A DNA stretch of 64,000 nucleotides from Macrotis lagotis (GCF_037893015.1 NC_133658.1:146481091-146545090), one strand, 5' to 3'; positions 21,656-33,324 are shown, counted from the first letter of the stretch. Numbers and translations: made by a program. Notes: generated from the sequence alone by a model not told the origin.

Positions 21656-22420
21656 CCTCTGATGGTCATAAAACAACCTATTTCATTTCCCCTTTTTAAT
21701 TTAATGAATCAAAAAGGCAAGGTGGGGTGGGAAGAGGTCGGTAAAACTATGCTTGGTTGGTGCAGTGGATAGAGCATTGACCCTGGAGTCAGGAGGACCT
21801 GAGTTCAAATTCGACTCCAGACACTTAATAAGTACCTAGCTGTGTGGCCTTGGGCAAGCCACTTTAACCCCATTGCCTTGCAAAAACCTAAAAACAAAAA
21901 ACAAAAAAAATCAAAACTATGCTTGGTTACAATTTCATAACTTTCAGATTTGATTACTTTATTATTGTTTTTATATAATACATTGTTACTTGACTATGTT
22001 TACTTTATACCATTCATATAATACTTACTATGCTCCTCTGTATTTATCCTGTTCATTATTATTAAGCACAGAAAATTCCATTACATTCATCTATAACTTG
22101 TTTATTCACTTCCTAGTCAACAAGCATCTACTTTGTTTCTAGGTTTTTTGCTTCTTCAACATGAGCTACTTTTAATATTTTATGTGTATGAACCTTTATT
22201 CTGTCCCTTGAGTATATATCTAGCAGTGGAATCTTATGGTAAAAAAAATTAAACATTTTATTTACTTTCTTTTCATAAATCCAAACTGCTTTCCAATAAA
22301 CCAATAAGTACTCCCACCAATAATGCATGAGTGCTTATCTTTTCAAGATTTTTCCTACACTGATTATTCTCATATTTCATTTACATTTGACATTATTTGT
22401 GAGTGACATGTAAGCTCAGA
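21655..22420 (-). mobile_element. L1 LINE 3' UTR/ORF2 end, antisense, split by a SINE
   Basis: Antisense L1 blocks: ctagtcaacaagcatctact near 22111, gagtatatatctagcagtgg near 22210, actcccaccaataatgcatg near 22311, and gatttttcctacactgatta near 22348. A sense SINE (21759-21912) with a perfect duplication interrupts the proximal part. Confidence 0.7.
21759..21912 (+). mobile_element. short marsupial tRNA-SINE with 16-bp TSD
   Basis: Sense SINE, 5'-truncated, starting ggtgcagtggatagagca, then ccctggagtcaggaggacct, tgtgtggccttgggcaagcc and cattgccttgcaaaaaccta, with an A-rich tail. The duplication aaaactatgcttggtt is identical at 21743-21758 and 21913-21928, so the insertion is relatively young. 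Confidence 0.95.
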
Positions 22421-22439
22421 AAATAAGCCACTACTATGA

Positions 22440-22640
22440 AGCAGTTTAAGGTTCACAAAGAATTTTCTTCACAGCAACTTAGTGATGTAGGTAATACAAG
22501 TATCATTTTCCCCATTTTTACAGGTGATGAAACTGAAGCAGTAAGTGACTTAACCAGTTACTCAACACAAAAATGTCAGAATTGAGATTAGAACTCAGAT
22601 CTTCCCTGATTCTGAATGCAGTATTCTTTCCAATACCTCC
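22440..22640 (-). mobile_element. MIR-type SINE, antisense
   Basis: Antisense copy with the core gatgaaactgaagcagtaag and gtgacttaaccagttactca, then a head-like end (ttccctgattctgaatgcag). Confidence 0.65.
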
Positions 22641-23425
22641 TCCTGTTGGTCTACTAAAGTTGAAGTTAAGTAAAGGAGAAGAATAAAACAAAGTACCAGA
22701 ACTGTAGAATGAGGCATGCCTTTCAGAAGAGTAGATTGTGTAGGAAGAAATCAGGGTAATAAGCAATGTTGCTTTGATATAACTACCAGGGGATGTTTAT
22801 CATCTCCATTTGGTGGTGAACAACAGCTATGTTGGGTAATCAGAGACATTTATGTTCGCCCTTTTCCTTGAAACTCTCATGAGTTCCAGCATCCCTGGAA
22901 CCTCTTTAGTCAATGTTTGGACTGCTACAGGTTTAGGAGACCTGATCTGGAATATAGCTAAAATAAAGAAACTGTATGGGAGGGGCGACAACCAGAGCTA
23001 GTTTCCTAGAAAGAACTCCAAATCTCTAAGGGGTAACTAAGTGACAATAATGGTCACTTGGGAGGCATCAGGGTATAATAGAGGTAACTCAGTTATTGAG
23101 TGGGGTGGGTAAAATGTTCTCCGATTATAGCTTTGAGCCCTATCCCATTAGTAAGAGCTGTGGATTATAAGACTTACAGATTTTTAAAGCTGGAAGATTC
23201 TTGCAAAAGGATTTCCTAGAGTCTGTTATGGGGGCATTGCACTAATGATCTACACTTAAGTCCAAAAAGTTCTTTTTCAAACAATACCTCTATGGAGTCA
23301 TGATCTCTAGTCTGAGAAACACTCCTTATGGGATGGACTAGAAACACTGTTAAGTTTCCTTCTAATGCATAGTTTCCTTAGTTTCCTTCCTCCCTTCCTT
23401 TTTTCTCTCCTTGTCTCTATCCCTG

Positions 23426-23427
<2 letters not shown>
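22641..23427. other. intron, nothing recognised
   Basis: Unassigned intron sequence. No exon-like frame or clear repeat. Confidence 0.5.
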
Positions 23428-23474
<47 letters not shown>

Positions 23475-23501
23475 TGTGTCTGTGTCTGTGTCTGTCTGTC
23501 T
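23428..23501. repeat. compound microsatellite (TG)n then (TGTGTC)n then (TGTC)n
   Basis: About 22 TG units grade into TGTGTC units and end in TGTC units. Translated on the plus strand it gives a spurious Cys-Val/Ser-Val run that is not a protein. Confidence 0.97.
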
Positions 23502-24164
23502 TCTCCATTCTCCCTCTAATGCTGTATTTCAGCATGTGGAATGTTTGATTGGAACCATCTAATTACATCCACTAACATTTACAAAGGCATTATTGGAGAA
23601 AGCATTGGCATTGATATGATTATGAAACTACTAAAATATCAAAGTCTTTGAATCTTTATCCCTTTTTCCTAGTTTGGAGTTGATACACAAGAATCCATCT
23701 ATTTCTAAATGCTGAACCCTATTTTCTAATATATTTTTCATATCTTTCAACATTTCACTTTATACAACAAAGTCATGGTGATTGAGAAATGTTGTCTTGG
23801 TTTGAAAGATTCTTCAAACAGAATTTCATGGCTTCTTCCTCCATGACAGACTGTGATTCCACTCATCACAAGCATGGTGAGGGGATATTAGCAAGTGTCC
23901 CCACAAAATGATACTCCTTTCTCCTGTTGGAAACATGATGAAACACACTCTACCAACTCCTCTGTTCGGTTCTCCGAAGTTGAGGGCTCTCCTTTCCATT
24001 TAGCTACAATCTCTTCATGTCTTCTCATTTTACTTATGGCAATAATGTCAACATGAATAGGTTATCCAGAAGTCTATCAACCCATTGGCTGTTGGATGAA
24101 GATGTCATATTTAATGGATCACCACTTAATTAGTTTTGGTAGATTAATGATAAGCTGGGTTATT
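23502..24164. other. intron, nothing recognised
   Basis: Unassigned intron sequence between a microsatellite and a SINE. Confidence 0.5.
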
Positions 24165-24362
24165 CTTAGTAACCTCTTTCCTCTCCTGGGCAATCAGTTA
24201 ACCTCTGTTGACCTTAGTTTTCTCATCTGCTAAATAAGGGTGATTATAGCACCTGCCTCCCAAAGTGGTTGTGAGGCTAAGATAAAATAATATTTGTGAA
24301 GTGCTGTGTAAACCTTAAAGCTTTATTATATAAATTTTAGTTAATATTATTATCTTCCTCTA
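24165..24362 (+). mobile_element. MIR/MAR1-type SINE, 3' part
   Basis: Sense copy: ctcctgggcaatcagttaac, tagttttctcatctgctaaa, ggttgtgaggctaagataaa and a tail with tttgtgaagtgctgtgtaaa. Confidence 0.75.
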
Positions 24363-24369
24363 TTTTATC

Positions 24370-25025
24370 CATTGCTATCAGATTAATCTTTCCAAAAACT
24401 AAAACTCAGTACTGTCTTCTAATCCAAAGTTTTCAAATGATCCCTATTGCCTAAAGTTTAATCACTTCTTTTTGGTTTTTGCAAGGCAATGAGGTTAAGT
24501 GACTTACGCAAGGTCAAATAGTAAGTTTCAGATGTCTGAGGCTTGATTTGAACTCAGGTCCTCCTGACTTATTTCTATTCACTGCACCACCTAGATGCCC
24601 TAAGTTTACCTCTCTTAAAGTGACATTCAAAGGCTTCCAAACTGCCTCTAAAATCGGTACTCAATAACCCAGGTTCCAGCCAAAGAAACTCTTTGCTCTT
24701 TTCCAAATGCCACCCGAGTCTTTTCACATCTGTGTTTCTCTTACTTAGAATGCCCCCCTCCTCATCCTAAGTATTAATTTTACTCACTGTTCAAGATTAC
24801 CTTCTTTATGAAAATCAATGACAGAAGTAATCCATTCTGCCCTTCAAACCCTTCTCAAGCTACTCATTAGAATCCTTTTCAGTTTAGTTCCTGTACTTTC
24901 AGGATACAAAATCTAGAGACAAGGTTCAATGTTTTTTTGTATTCAACACTCCCTCCCCCAGCACCTAAAAGAATCTTGCACAGAACAGAAGCTTATTTTT
25001 TTTGCTGAATAAATAAATGAATAAA
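24370..25025 (+). mobile_element. L2 LINE 3' end, split by a SINE
   Basis: One of the best L2 copies here: attgctatcagattaatctt at the start, tgatccctattgcctaaagt, then after the SINE atttcacatctgtgtttctc-like and ctcactgttcaagattacct, and a 3' end with gctgaataaataaatgaata. The insertion shows that the L2 is older than the SINE at 24465-24602. Confidence 0.8.
24465..24602 (-). mobile_element. short marsupial tRNA-SINE inside L2, antisense
   Basis: Reads tttggtttttgcaaggcaat, gaggttaagtgacttacgca, gatttgaactcaggtcctcc and the head cactgcaccacctagatgcc. A short possible duplication (aagttta) flanks it. Confidence 0.8.
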
Positions 25026-25349
25026 TACAATTAGCTTGAAAATGAAATATGAACATTATCTTCCCAAGAACTGTTCCATTCTCTTCTGGGGAACTTTGTG
25101 AAAAAAGAAAGAAATACATCTATTAGAGCTCTTTTTGGTAGAAGTGGATTCAAATAATAATTAGGCTCTTGCCCTCTCTCTGAGCATAGCAAGAAGAACC
25201 TAATTAAGGGCTCCCTTATTATTTCCCCATTCTTCTCATTCCTTCTAAAGGAAGAGTACTCAGTGCCATCTGGTTTGGGGAGCAAGAAATCGGTGAAAAA
25301 AATTATCAAGGAAAGATGGAAAATTGAATGACAGAAAATTCATTTTGTC

Positions 25350-26215
25350 ATTCATTTAAATAAACATGTATAAGCATCCACTATAACAATGGCACTGTTG
25401 GAAGCCACTGGAAGAAACATAAGGTTAAATGAAATTATGACTGTTCTTGAGAAGACAAGGTGGGGTATATGGATAAAGAAACCATGAATCAGAATGTAAG
25501 AACATAAAAAGGAGTATAAAGGACTGTAGTTATTTTTCAAGATCAGAGAATAGAGGAAGTAACATTGAAGGATGAGTGATGTCAATAGGTAGAGATTAGT
25601 AAGGAAGTGAGGTCATTCTGGGTAACAAACAATGTAGATAAAGGTGCTGATGGTTGAAAATTTGAGGGTGATGGTGATTAATTGAGCTTTGATAAACTAT
25701 GGTGCAGACAAAAGAGAACAGGGTTAAGCAAAGAAAAGTAGAATGGAGACATATTGTAGAATGCTTCAGATGCCAACTTAAAGATTTTGGAATTTATTCA
25801 GCAAGCAGTGAAGGTCCACTGAGGGTTCTGGAGAAAATGAGCATAACAATCATATCTGGGGACCAGAAAGTCCAGTCCGGCAGCAGTGTGTAGGGTAGTT
25901 TTGAGGTGGCAAAAACTGGAGTCAATTTGATATTGAGTACATAAGACTTTTCAAGTGTGTCTAAGATCCTTTTTGACTGGCTTCTAAATAAAGTAAAGTG
26001 GCTCAGACCAGAAGCCTGAAAAGAATGGTGGAATGGAAAAGGGGCATAATACAGTGGGCACTTTATTTATTCTGAACAGAAGGACTGCTGGCATCTGACA
26101 GGATACTACAGAGTGGCCTGCCTACCAAGTCAACTTCTGACTTCTCTTTGTTACACACCCTGAAACCACCAAGGATTTTCACTACCCACTATTGTAATTC
26201 TGCTTTCTGAACACA
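25350..26215. other. intron, possible old repeat remnants
   Basis: The part around 25740-25900 (ttggaatttattcagcaagc, tgagggttctggagaaaatg) reads like an old mammalian repeat also hinted at in 16090-16400. I cannot name it. No exon was found. Confidence 0.4.
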
Positions 26216-26217
26216 AT

Positions 26218-26450
26218 AACTGACATTTATGTAGCACTCTAAAGTTCACAATATACATCTTATATACATTATCTTATTTGAGCATCATAAATTGATGAGG
26301 TAGATATTAATAGACCCATTTCACAGTCAAACTATGGAAACTGAGCCTGAGAAAGGTTAAATGGTCATTGCCCATGTCACACAGCTAAGAAGTGTCCAAA
26401 GCAGGATCTGAATTCAGGTGCTCGCAACTCTACTATTTTATCTACTATAA
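26218..26450 (-). mobile_element. MAR1/MIR-type SINE, antisense
   Basis: Antisense copy: tttatgtagcactctaaagt, tggaaactgagcctgagaaa, tgtcacacagctaagaagtg, then a worn head near 26440. Confidence 0.75.
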
Positions 26451-26544
26451 TATTAAGTAGACATCATATATTTAAATATAAATGAGGCATAAATTATATA
26501 TCCAATCTGAAAATTCAAATAAACATGAAATCACATAATCAATG

Positions 26545-26665
26545 ATATAGTAGCAAAAATGTTAGACCCAAGATACAGAAGACTTGCATTCAAATTTTGC
26601 TCCAGCATTTACTTCTTAGGATAACACATCACCTTTTTTAACTTTAGCCTCAGTACTTGTAAAAT
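26545..26665 (+). mobile_element. MIR-type SINE remnant
   Basis: Weak sense copy: acagaagacttgcattcaaa, then atttacttcttaggataaca and gcctcagtacttgtaaaatt. Confidence 0.45.
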
Positions 26666-26730
26666 TTATGAGTCAATCAATTGAGGAACTAGATTTTATT
26701 ATTTGTCTCTGCTAGTGTTGGGAATAGAAC

Positions 26731-26742
26731 GGGGGGGGGGGG
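26731..26742. repeat. G12 homopolymer
   Basis: Twelve consecutive G on the plus strand, the longest G run in the window. Confidence 0.97.
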
Positions 26743-27109
26743 AAGATTAAAAGATCTTGCCCTTTAAGAAATTCTCATTTCATCATGGGAGAAGGGGGTT
26801 ACATTTACTCATAGGTATCTATATAAAATAGATGCAAGGAGTTTTTGTTTTATCTACTTACAAGGGTTTTGTGATGAAATGTCATTGCTATTATTGTTTC
26901 ATGAAAACAGAGATTTGAAGGATTTTGAGATTGATTATGTTGCTTTCTTCCCTGAAGGATAAGGGATTCTTCCCAGAATTTGGAAGACTGTGAGGTCAGA
27001 GGTTTCCAGTACAGAGTTAAAAGTATTTAAGAGCTAGAACTTCTGATTTGGACTAATTCATAGATTAAGGAAAATTAGGAAAGCATTCAATATGTTTTTC
27101 TTAAGAATG

Positions 27110-27420
27110 AGTATTGATCTATATATTTATCTATCTACACAGAGACATACACATGTGTATAAGTGTACATATATTTATATCCATATCTGTGTTGTGTGCC
27201 TTTGTATATAAATAATTATATTGTGTATTTCTATCTATATAAATTTGAAAGTTATTAGTTCTGACTTGAAATAATTCAAAGGTTAGAGAAAATTAAGGAG
27301 GAACTCAATGCATCTTCCATAAGACAAGTTGCTGTTCTATATATTTGCGTGTAATAATATATATTTTTATATATGTGCACATATACACACATGTGTGTGT
27401 GTTTGTGTGTGTGTGTGCAA
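27110..27420. repeat. AT/TG-rich region with tandemly repeated context
   Basis: TA- and TG-rich simple sequence, ending in TG-rich runs near 27392-27418. The phrase gagctagaacttctgatttgg near 27030 is echoed at 27256 (agttctgacttgaa) and 27425 (gaattacttctggcttgg), each followed by taattca and ttaag-like blocks. This suggests an old tandem duplication of about 200 bases. Confidence 0.55.
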
Positions 27421-28004
27421 GTAGAAGAATTACTTCTGGCTTGGGTTAATTCATTGGTTAAGTATAATTAGAAAGTTACTGTGTGTCTTCCTTAAGATTA
27501 GCTACTGTAATTATGGTTTATATGTGTATGTGTGTATCCATAACCATATGCTGTGAGAGCCCTAACTACAGAACTGGGAATTGCCAGGGTAGCAAGTGTG
27601 GTAAGAGAGAAGGGAAATATGAATCCACAAAGAAAACGACCCCTGGGGAACTCAGGTTTCAGAGAATAATTGCTTTCACAGAAACTAATAGGATTTACCC
27701 CTGAGGAGAATGAAAAACTTAAGGGATGTGCCAAAACTAGAAGAAATCAGTATAGCTAAAGAATGGAATATGCTGCTTACCCCATAAATGTAAAAAAGTC
27801 TGTTCTATGCAACTAGGAAAATAAAATAGAGATGCTAATGCATTTGGACAAGGACAAGCTCAATTACCTGCTAAGACAGTAACAAAGGTCCTTGGGGGGA
27901 AAAGAGGATGGAATAGTTTTGTAATTGGTTTAAATACATGTTAATAAAATACCTATCACCTTTCTAGAAATGTTCTAATGAAGTACAAAATACACATAGG
28001 GAGA

Positions 28005-28195
28005 AGAGTCAGGCTTTTGTTCCTGTTCTAAATGGTTCTGTGACACTGGGCAAGTCATTGAATCTCTCTGAACCTCAGTTTCTTGATCTGTCTAATGGGG
28101 GAATAAATACCTTTCGTGCCTAAATCATAGGGTTGCTATGAGAATTAAATGAGACATATAGCATACAAAATACTATAAAAATGTCAACTATTATG
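28005..28195 (+). mobile_element. MIR SINE
   Basis: Sense MIR: tgtgacactgggcaagtcat, tgaacctcagtttcttgatc, catagggttgctatgagaat and taaatgagacatatagcata. Confidence 0.8.
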
Positions 28196-28221
28196 ATTAT
28201 AGTAGTGAAAAATTGATGAGG

Positions 28222-28252
28222 ATGATAATAGATAATGATGATGATGATGATC
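28222..28252. repeat. (GAT)n microsatellite
   Basis: GAT/ATG trinucleotide run, partly interrupted (gataatgatgatgatgatga). Confidence 0.8.
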
Positions 28253-28599
28253 ATGGTGATAATTGTTTAAAGACTGATTTATATTCTTAACAGAGAACAA
28301 TAAAAAAGTTAATTAATGAAGAATTTGTTAGAACTTCAATAGACAGTAATTTTCTAGTTTTAATAATTGTTCATCTGTTGGTTTAAAAATAAAGTTGGCT
28401 AAGTCTAGGTCTCTATTAGTAAATTTAAATAATGGAATGTTGATGTAAAATCAAATACATTCTCATTTTCTCATTATGAGTAATAGCTTTCATAAAGGCA
28501 GGACAATCTTTCTTGAAACAAAGATTAACCTTCCCAGAGAGGTATAAACAGTGCCTTGATAAACACATTTGACAATTATAATTATACAATTATGTGACA

Positions 28600-28830
28600 A
28601 GACACAATTATCATGCCCTCAGTTCTAGATTTCTCTGTAATCAATTGCCCCTGATTGTGACATGTACATATGAGTGTCTCCCCAGATAACATGGAAGCTC
28701 TTCACCAGCAGGAACTGTGTCTTTTACTTTTTGTGGCTTTTTCCCAATCTTCTCCCTGTCTTGTTCTATGTCATGCTTACTACACAGAAGCACAAGATGA
28801 ATCCTCTTTTAATGAATGAGCAGATGAACC
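28600..28830 (+). mobile_element. L2 LINE 3' end, diverged
   Basis: Traces of the L2 end: cagataacatggaagctctt, caccagcaggaactgtgtct and a diverged terminus. Weak. Confidence 0.45.
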
Positions 28831-29144
28831 CATAAACGTGGTTTCTCTTTGACTTCATTTCTAATAAGGGATTTATTTATTATCTTGTAATAATTTTATA
28901 CATCTCCAAACAGATATGTAATTAATAATATATAGGGAAATTATATATATGTACACATGTGTATACACATACATATATATACACATAAAATCAAGTGGGT
29001 TAAAATATGTCAAAATAGCTGATTTTGTGATATTATCAGAAGGTAAACTGAGTCACTCTACTAGTCATGAAGATCCTTGGCATTCATTAGTAAATATAAG
29101 AATATTCATATTTTTGTTATAAACTATTGTTAAGATATTAGGAG

Positions 29145-29650
29145 GCACCCTGTTTTCCAGAGCTAAAGTCTAGCAAGGAAAATGTGCCCTGAGCTTGGTA
29201 TTACAACAGTCCTTTGTGCTCACTCTCTGGCTGAGTGTGCTTTTGATCACAGTAAAATTCTAGAATTGTTTCATATATTTTTGCTTTGACTTTATGCTTT
29301 CATATATGTATGATTTAGCATCAGATGTTCTCTGAGGTCGGACAAGCACCTGCTGTATTCCTGTTCCAATCATAAAGCCCTGAATGAATCAAATCAGTTC
29401 CACTGTTGCTGTTACCCCTCACTGTTTATAGCCCTTAGTATAAGTATGGAGATTTCCTCCCACTAAAGTGAGTCCTCCAATTAGGAGTGGGACCCCAGCA
29501 CATGTGTCTAATTTGCTTTCTTGCTTGCAAACTGTTTCCCTCACTTTGAAATTAAACTTCTGTTTGATTCCTTAGTCTCTTGTCTCTAACTTGCTCTGTT
29601 GAGCTCCAACTACCCACAGGTTAGAAAACCACTTTTAGTTCAGTTGATAT
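29145..29650 (+). repeat. LTR-like dispersed repeat, copy B (sense)
   Basis: Homologous over its length to the reverse complement of 6590-6970, and somewhat longer in the middle. Near 29540 the order cttgcttgcaaactgtttcc, ctcactttgaaattaaactt and ctgtttgattccttagtctc has the look of an LTR polyadenylation region followed by U5. Similarity extends past the TG and CA positions that might be LTR borders, so the element boundaries are uncertain. No retroviral genes are seen on either side. Confidence 0.6.
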
Positions 29651-29659
29651 TACCAATTG

Positions 29660-29694
<35 letters not shown>
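29660..29694. repeat. (TTA)n microsatellite, about 11 units
   Basis: Tandem TTA run directly after the LTR-like repeat. Confidence 0.97.
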
Positions 29695-29695
<1 letters not shown>

Positions 29696-30739
29696 GTCAA
29701 ATAAGTAACTAGATACAATATCGAAATGAGATTAAAGACTTTAAGAAGAAATATAGATTGGGAAGGTTTATTTTTTGTTAATTGGGGAAAAATATTTGTC
29801 CTTCTCCAATCTTGTTGTTCCTCTCATTGCTGACAGATTCTCAACAATGAACTATAACTCTCAGTTCTCTTAGTAACCAAGGTTATAGTCCATCTGGACA
29901 AGGCGATTTGAATTCATCAAGAGCAAAATGATGCTCTTTTACCATAATTTTACTTACTTTGTGTCAACTCTGTGCTAAACATTTTTGTTCTATGTCTCTC
30001 AATGCAAAAGACATTTTTTCTTGACAGAGAAAATAAGGACAAAAATAGAAAACAAGAACCTCTATCTTCTCTCTGTCATCACTTACTATTATCCAATTTA
30101 CCCCCAGCAAAAATCCTATCTCTTCCATTCAACCTCCTCCACCAACAAAGTAAACCAACAAACAAAAGAAAACTTCTGTTAGCACAACTCCCTTCATTAG
30201 CCTTAGTTCAGGGCTTTAATACCCCTGACACTATTTTTACTTGACTGGGCTATACTCATAGTCATTCCCTGTGCAGCCCTGTTTTTATTTTCTGTACATT
30301 AAAAAAATAATTACCTATCAGTGAACATCCGTATTAGTCTCTTAGATAAATCCCATTGTAGCTCTTGATTGCAATTGTTCAATGCTTGGAAATTGGTGAT
30401 CAGAATGATGGTGGTACCCTCAATAAAAATAAGAAGTAAGGTAGAGGAAAGGGATTGGACCAAAAAAAATTAATGAATTACATCATGGGTTGAGGTTGAG
30501 GTACCTATGGGACATCAATAAGAAATATCCCACATGCAGTTAATGATAAAGGACTGAAGTGCAGGGAACTGAGAAAAGGTACATCTAGGAATTATTTGTA
30601 TGGTGATGATAGGTGACTCTACTGGAATTGCTGAAATCACTAAGACAAAAGGTAAAAAAAAATGAGAGAGCATCTAGGATGCATCTCACAGACAATAGAA
30701 ATAACAGAAAGATGAGAATCCAGTAAAAGGGACTGAGAA
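29695..30739. other. intron, nothing recognised
   Basis: Unassigned AT-rich intron sequence with no exon-like frame. Confidence 0.5.
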
Positions 30740-30920
30740 GAAGCAATCATAGAGGTACATTTAGGCATGGAAGAGGTCTTAGAAATCACTGAATTCAACC
30801 CCCCCTTAGTTTGCAGATGAGGAATGAAGTATAGAGAAGTGACTTGCTCAGAGTCTCATAGTAAGTGTCCAATATAGATCATCCTGTCTCCAAGTCCAGT
30901 GCCATATTTACTACACTATA
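30740..30920 (-). mobile_element. MIR3-type SINE, antisense
   Basis: Antisense: ggaagaggtcttagaaatca, ttgcagatgaggaatgaagt, gtgacttgctcagagtctca and the head-like tctccaagtccagtgccata. Confidence 0.75.
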
Positions 30921-31394
30921 CTACACAGAGCAGTATCACAAAAGTACCAGGAAGAGGAATAACCAGGAGAAAGGTCAGGAAGGATTAAAAAAGTAATCTT
31001 TGGTAATCTTTGAGAAGGCATTTTGATTTGAGTGATGAAAATGGAAGTCAGAATCTTATAAGTTGAGGAGAGTATAAGGTAAGAAAATGAAAGCAGTGAA
31101 GACAGTTTTTTAAAAGAAATTTGGTTGTAAAATGGAAGAAATACAGAACAATAGCATGAGAGCATGTATTAGGCTAAAGTGAAGGTTTTAGAATGATGGG
31201 AGACAATTTATATGGAAGCTGCTGGATATGTTTGGAAACAGGAGGGAAAGCATGATTGTATTAGAAGACATTGAACATTAAAGGAGCAACTCTGATCAAT
31301 GTAGGAACGAACCATAACTCCAGGAAATCAATGATGAAGAATGGTATTGATATCCTGAGAGACATATATTTTGGGGCATGAATAGCCAAAGCAG

Positions 31395-31505
31395 GAATTT
31401 ATTTTTCTTGTCTATGTAATTTTATTACAAGAATTTGGTTTTTCTGTTTTTGTTGGGAGGGAGATGGAAGGAAAAAATACTTGCTAATTGAAAAAAAATA
31501 TTTTA
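31395..31505 (+). mobile_element. L1-type LINE 3' tail
   Basis: Resembles the L1 3' UTR tail also seen at 14335-14560: caagaatttggtttttctgt, gttgggagggagatggaagg and an A-rich end. Confidence 0.5.
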
Positions 31506-31527
31506 AAAGAAAGAATTTGTGTTAAGA

Positions 31528-31565
31528 AAGAGAGAGAGGAGAAGGAGGAGGAGGAGGAGGAGGAA
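31528..31565. repeat. purine-rich (GA)n/(GGA)n stretch
   Basis: A GA run followed by about nine GGA or AGG units, all purine on the plus strand. Confidence 0.9.
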
Positions 31566-31979
31566 AAAGCAAATTTACAGAGAAATAAGAAAGGATAAAA
31601 TTTGAGGATGCAAGTAGGTAGGGTGATGTTTGTAAGGACAAAGTTGTCCACTCTTTCCTTTGAGACTAGGGCAAAAGTAAAGAGAATGGGAAGATAATTC
31701 TGTAGTGATTTTAAATCCAGGGTTGGGAAGTAACATAAAAGAAGTTTGTAATATGATGAAATTATTTTATTTAGTGAAGAATACTTGATAAAAATCCTTA
31801 GTTGGGAGTGAGAGGGTAATATGAGCAGCATGAGGAAAGAAAATGAGATTTCTTCTGTTTCTATATCCTTGATCATTTGATTCTTTTATTATTGTTTAGA
31901 AATCTCTAAATTAGAACAATAATTGTTATAGATTTGAAGAAAGCATATGTACATATATATGTCACATAGCTTGGAAATA

Positions 31980-32160
31980 TCTGAGGCTGGAATGCAGAGT
32001 TTGAACTCAGAAGAGCTGGGTTTGAAGCAGGTCTCTGCTACTCACTGTGTATATGACCTCATCTTCATCTTTCTAGATTTCTCTAGATAATGAGGTTACT
32101 GAATAAAATGACTCTTCAGTTTCATTATGATCCTAAATCTATGAATTCTGCTGTCTTTGA
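31980..32160 (+). mobile_element. MIR3-type SINE, sense
   Basis: Sense copy: gagctgggtttgaagcaggt, then tactcactgtgtatatgacc, and an L3-like tail (tcctaaatctatgaattctg). Confidence 0.6.
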
Positions 32161-32444
32161 AGAGATAAAATAAGCCTGTGCTTCACACCTGATGCAATAA
32201 GGGAACAGTTTAGTATTAAACTGTTTGGTGTCAACCACATATGTATTTTTGATTTTCTTATGTTCTTCTATCTGATCATAACCCCTTATCCTTTCATCAC
32301 TCCCATTTCTTTACTCCTTCTAAACCATTTAATCCATCCTTTCTGCAGCCTTTAGTCCATTAATTAACCAATCAAATAGTAAGCAATTTTTTAACCACCT
32401 GGTACAAGGGAGATGGTTAAAAGATGCTTACTGTTTCTATCTGT

Positions 32445-32560
32445 TGCAGAGGGGATAGAAAGCTGATAAAACCAGGAGGACTTGGGTTCAGGTCCTACCT
32501 CTGACACAGTGGGACCTGGGCAAGTCCCTTACCTTCTCAGTCCTCTAGGAAGCTTTTTTT
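32445..32560 (+). mobile_element. tRNA-derived SINE, diverged
   Basis: Sense: aggaggacttgggttcaggt, cctctgacacagtgggacct and gggcaagtcccttaccttct. Confidence 0.7.
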
Positions 32561-32764
32561 TAAGTTGCAGAGAAGAAAGATGAAGTTGAGGCCACAACAG
32601 GTAATGAGTAGCAGAGACCACCTAGTTCAAACCCAGCTCTTCTCAATATGAACCCTGCATTCTTTCTCCTACACCAAGCTTACAGTGGCTCACAAGGTCT
32701 GCATAAGTGGATACTATATGAGTAGAGGATGACTATAGACTAGTCAAGCAAGCACCTAATCCCT

Positions 32765-33020
32765 AAGTGTGACAGTGGATAGAGCACTTGTCCTAAAGTT
32801 AGAAGAACTGAGTTCAAGTCTAGCTTCAGGTACTTCCTAGCTGTTTGACCATGGGAAAATGACTTACCTGCTATCTGCTTCAGTTTTCTCATCTGTAAAA
32901 TTGAGATTAACAGCATCTACTCCACAGAGTTGCTGGGAGGATAAAATGAGATAATTGAAAACATAGCACAAGGACTGGCACACAGTAAGTGCTATATAAA
33001 TACTAGCTACTATTATTATT
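32765..33020 (+). mobile_element. MAR1/MIR-type SINE
   Basis: Sense: gacagtggatagagcacttg, aagaactgagttcaagtcta, ttcctagctgtttgaccatg, cagttttctcatctgtaaaa and the tail ctggcacacagtaagtgcta. Confidence 0.88.
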
Positions 33021-33118
33021 GAAGACTCTCCACTAAGAAGAGGAGGATCTGAGACTTGCATTGGTAGAAGGAACCTCCACATCAATGACATCTGGGAACT
33101 TTGTTGTATTGATTATTT

Positions 33119-33230
33119 ATATACACATACATATACATATATATATATATATACACATATACATAGATATAAAATCATACACACATCTATGTGTATATAC
33201 ATATATACCCATATATACATATGTGTGTAT

Positions 33231-33265
<35 letters not shown>
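33119..33265. repeat. TA/CA-rich region with (CA)n
   Basis: Mixed TA/CA simple sequence leading into an uninterrupted CA run at about 33235-33264. Confidence 0.92.
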
Positions 33266-33269
<4 letters not shown>

Positions 33270-33324
33270 TGCTTTCTTCAAATCTATAACAATTATTGTT
33301 CTAATTTAGAGATTTTTTAAGCCA

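Noticed and set aside
23365-23562. Plus-strand open frame rich in Cys-Val and Ser-Val
   Set aside because: It is the translation of a TG/TGTGTC microsatellite and has no other protein-like content.
31484-31876. Minus-strand open frame of 130 codons with poly-Ser
   Set aside because: The serine run comes from the GGA/GA-rich repeat, and the rest shows no similarity to a protein family.
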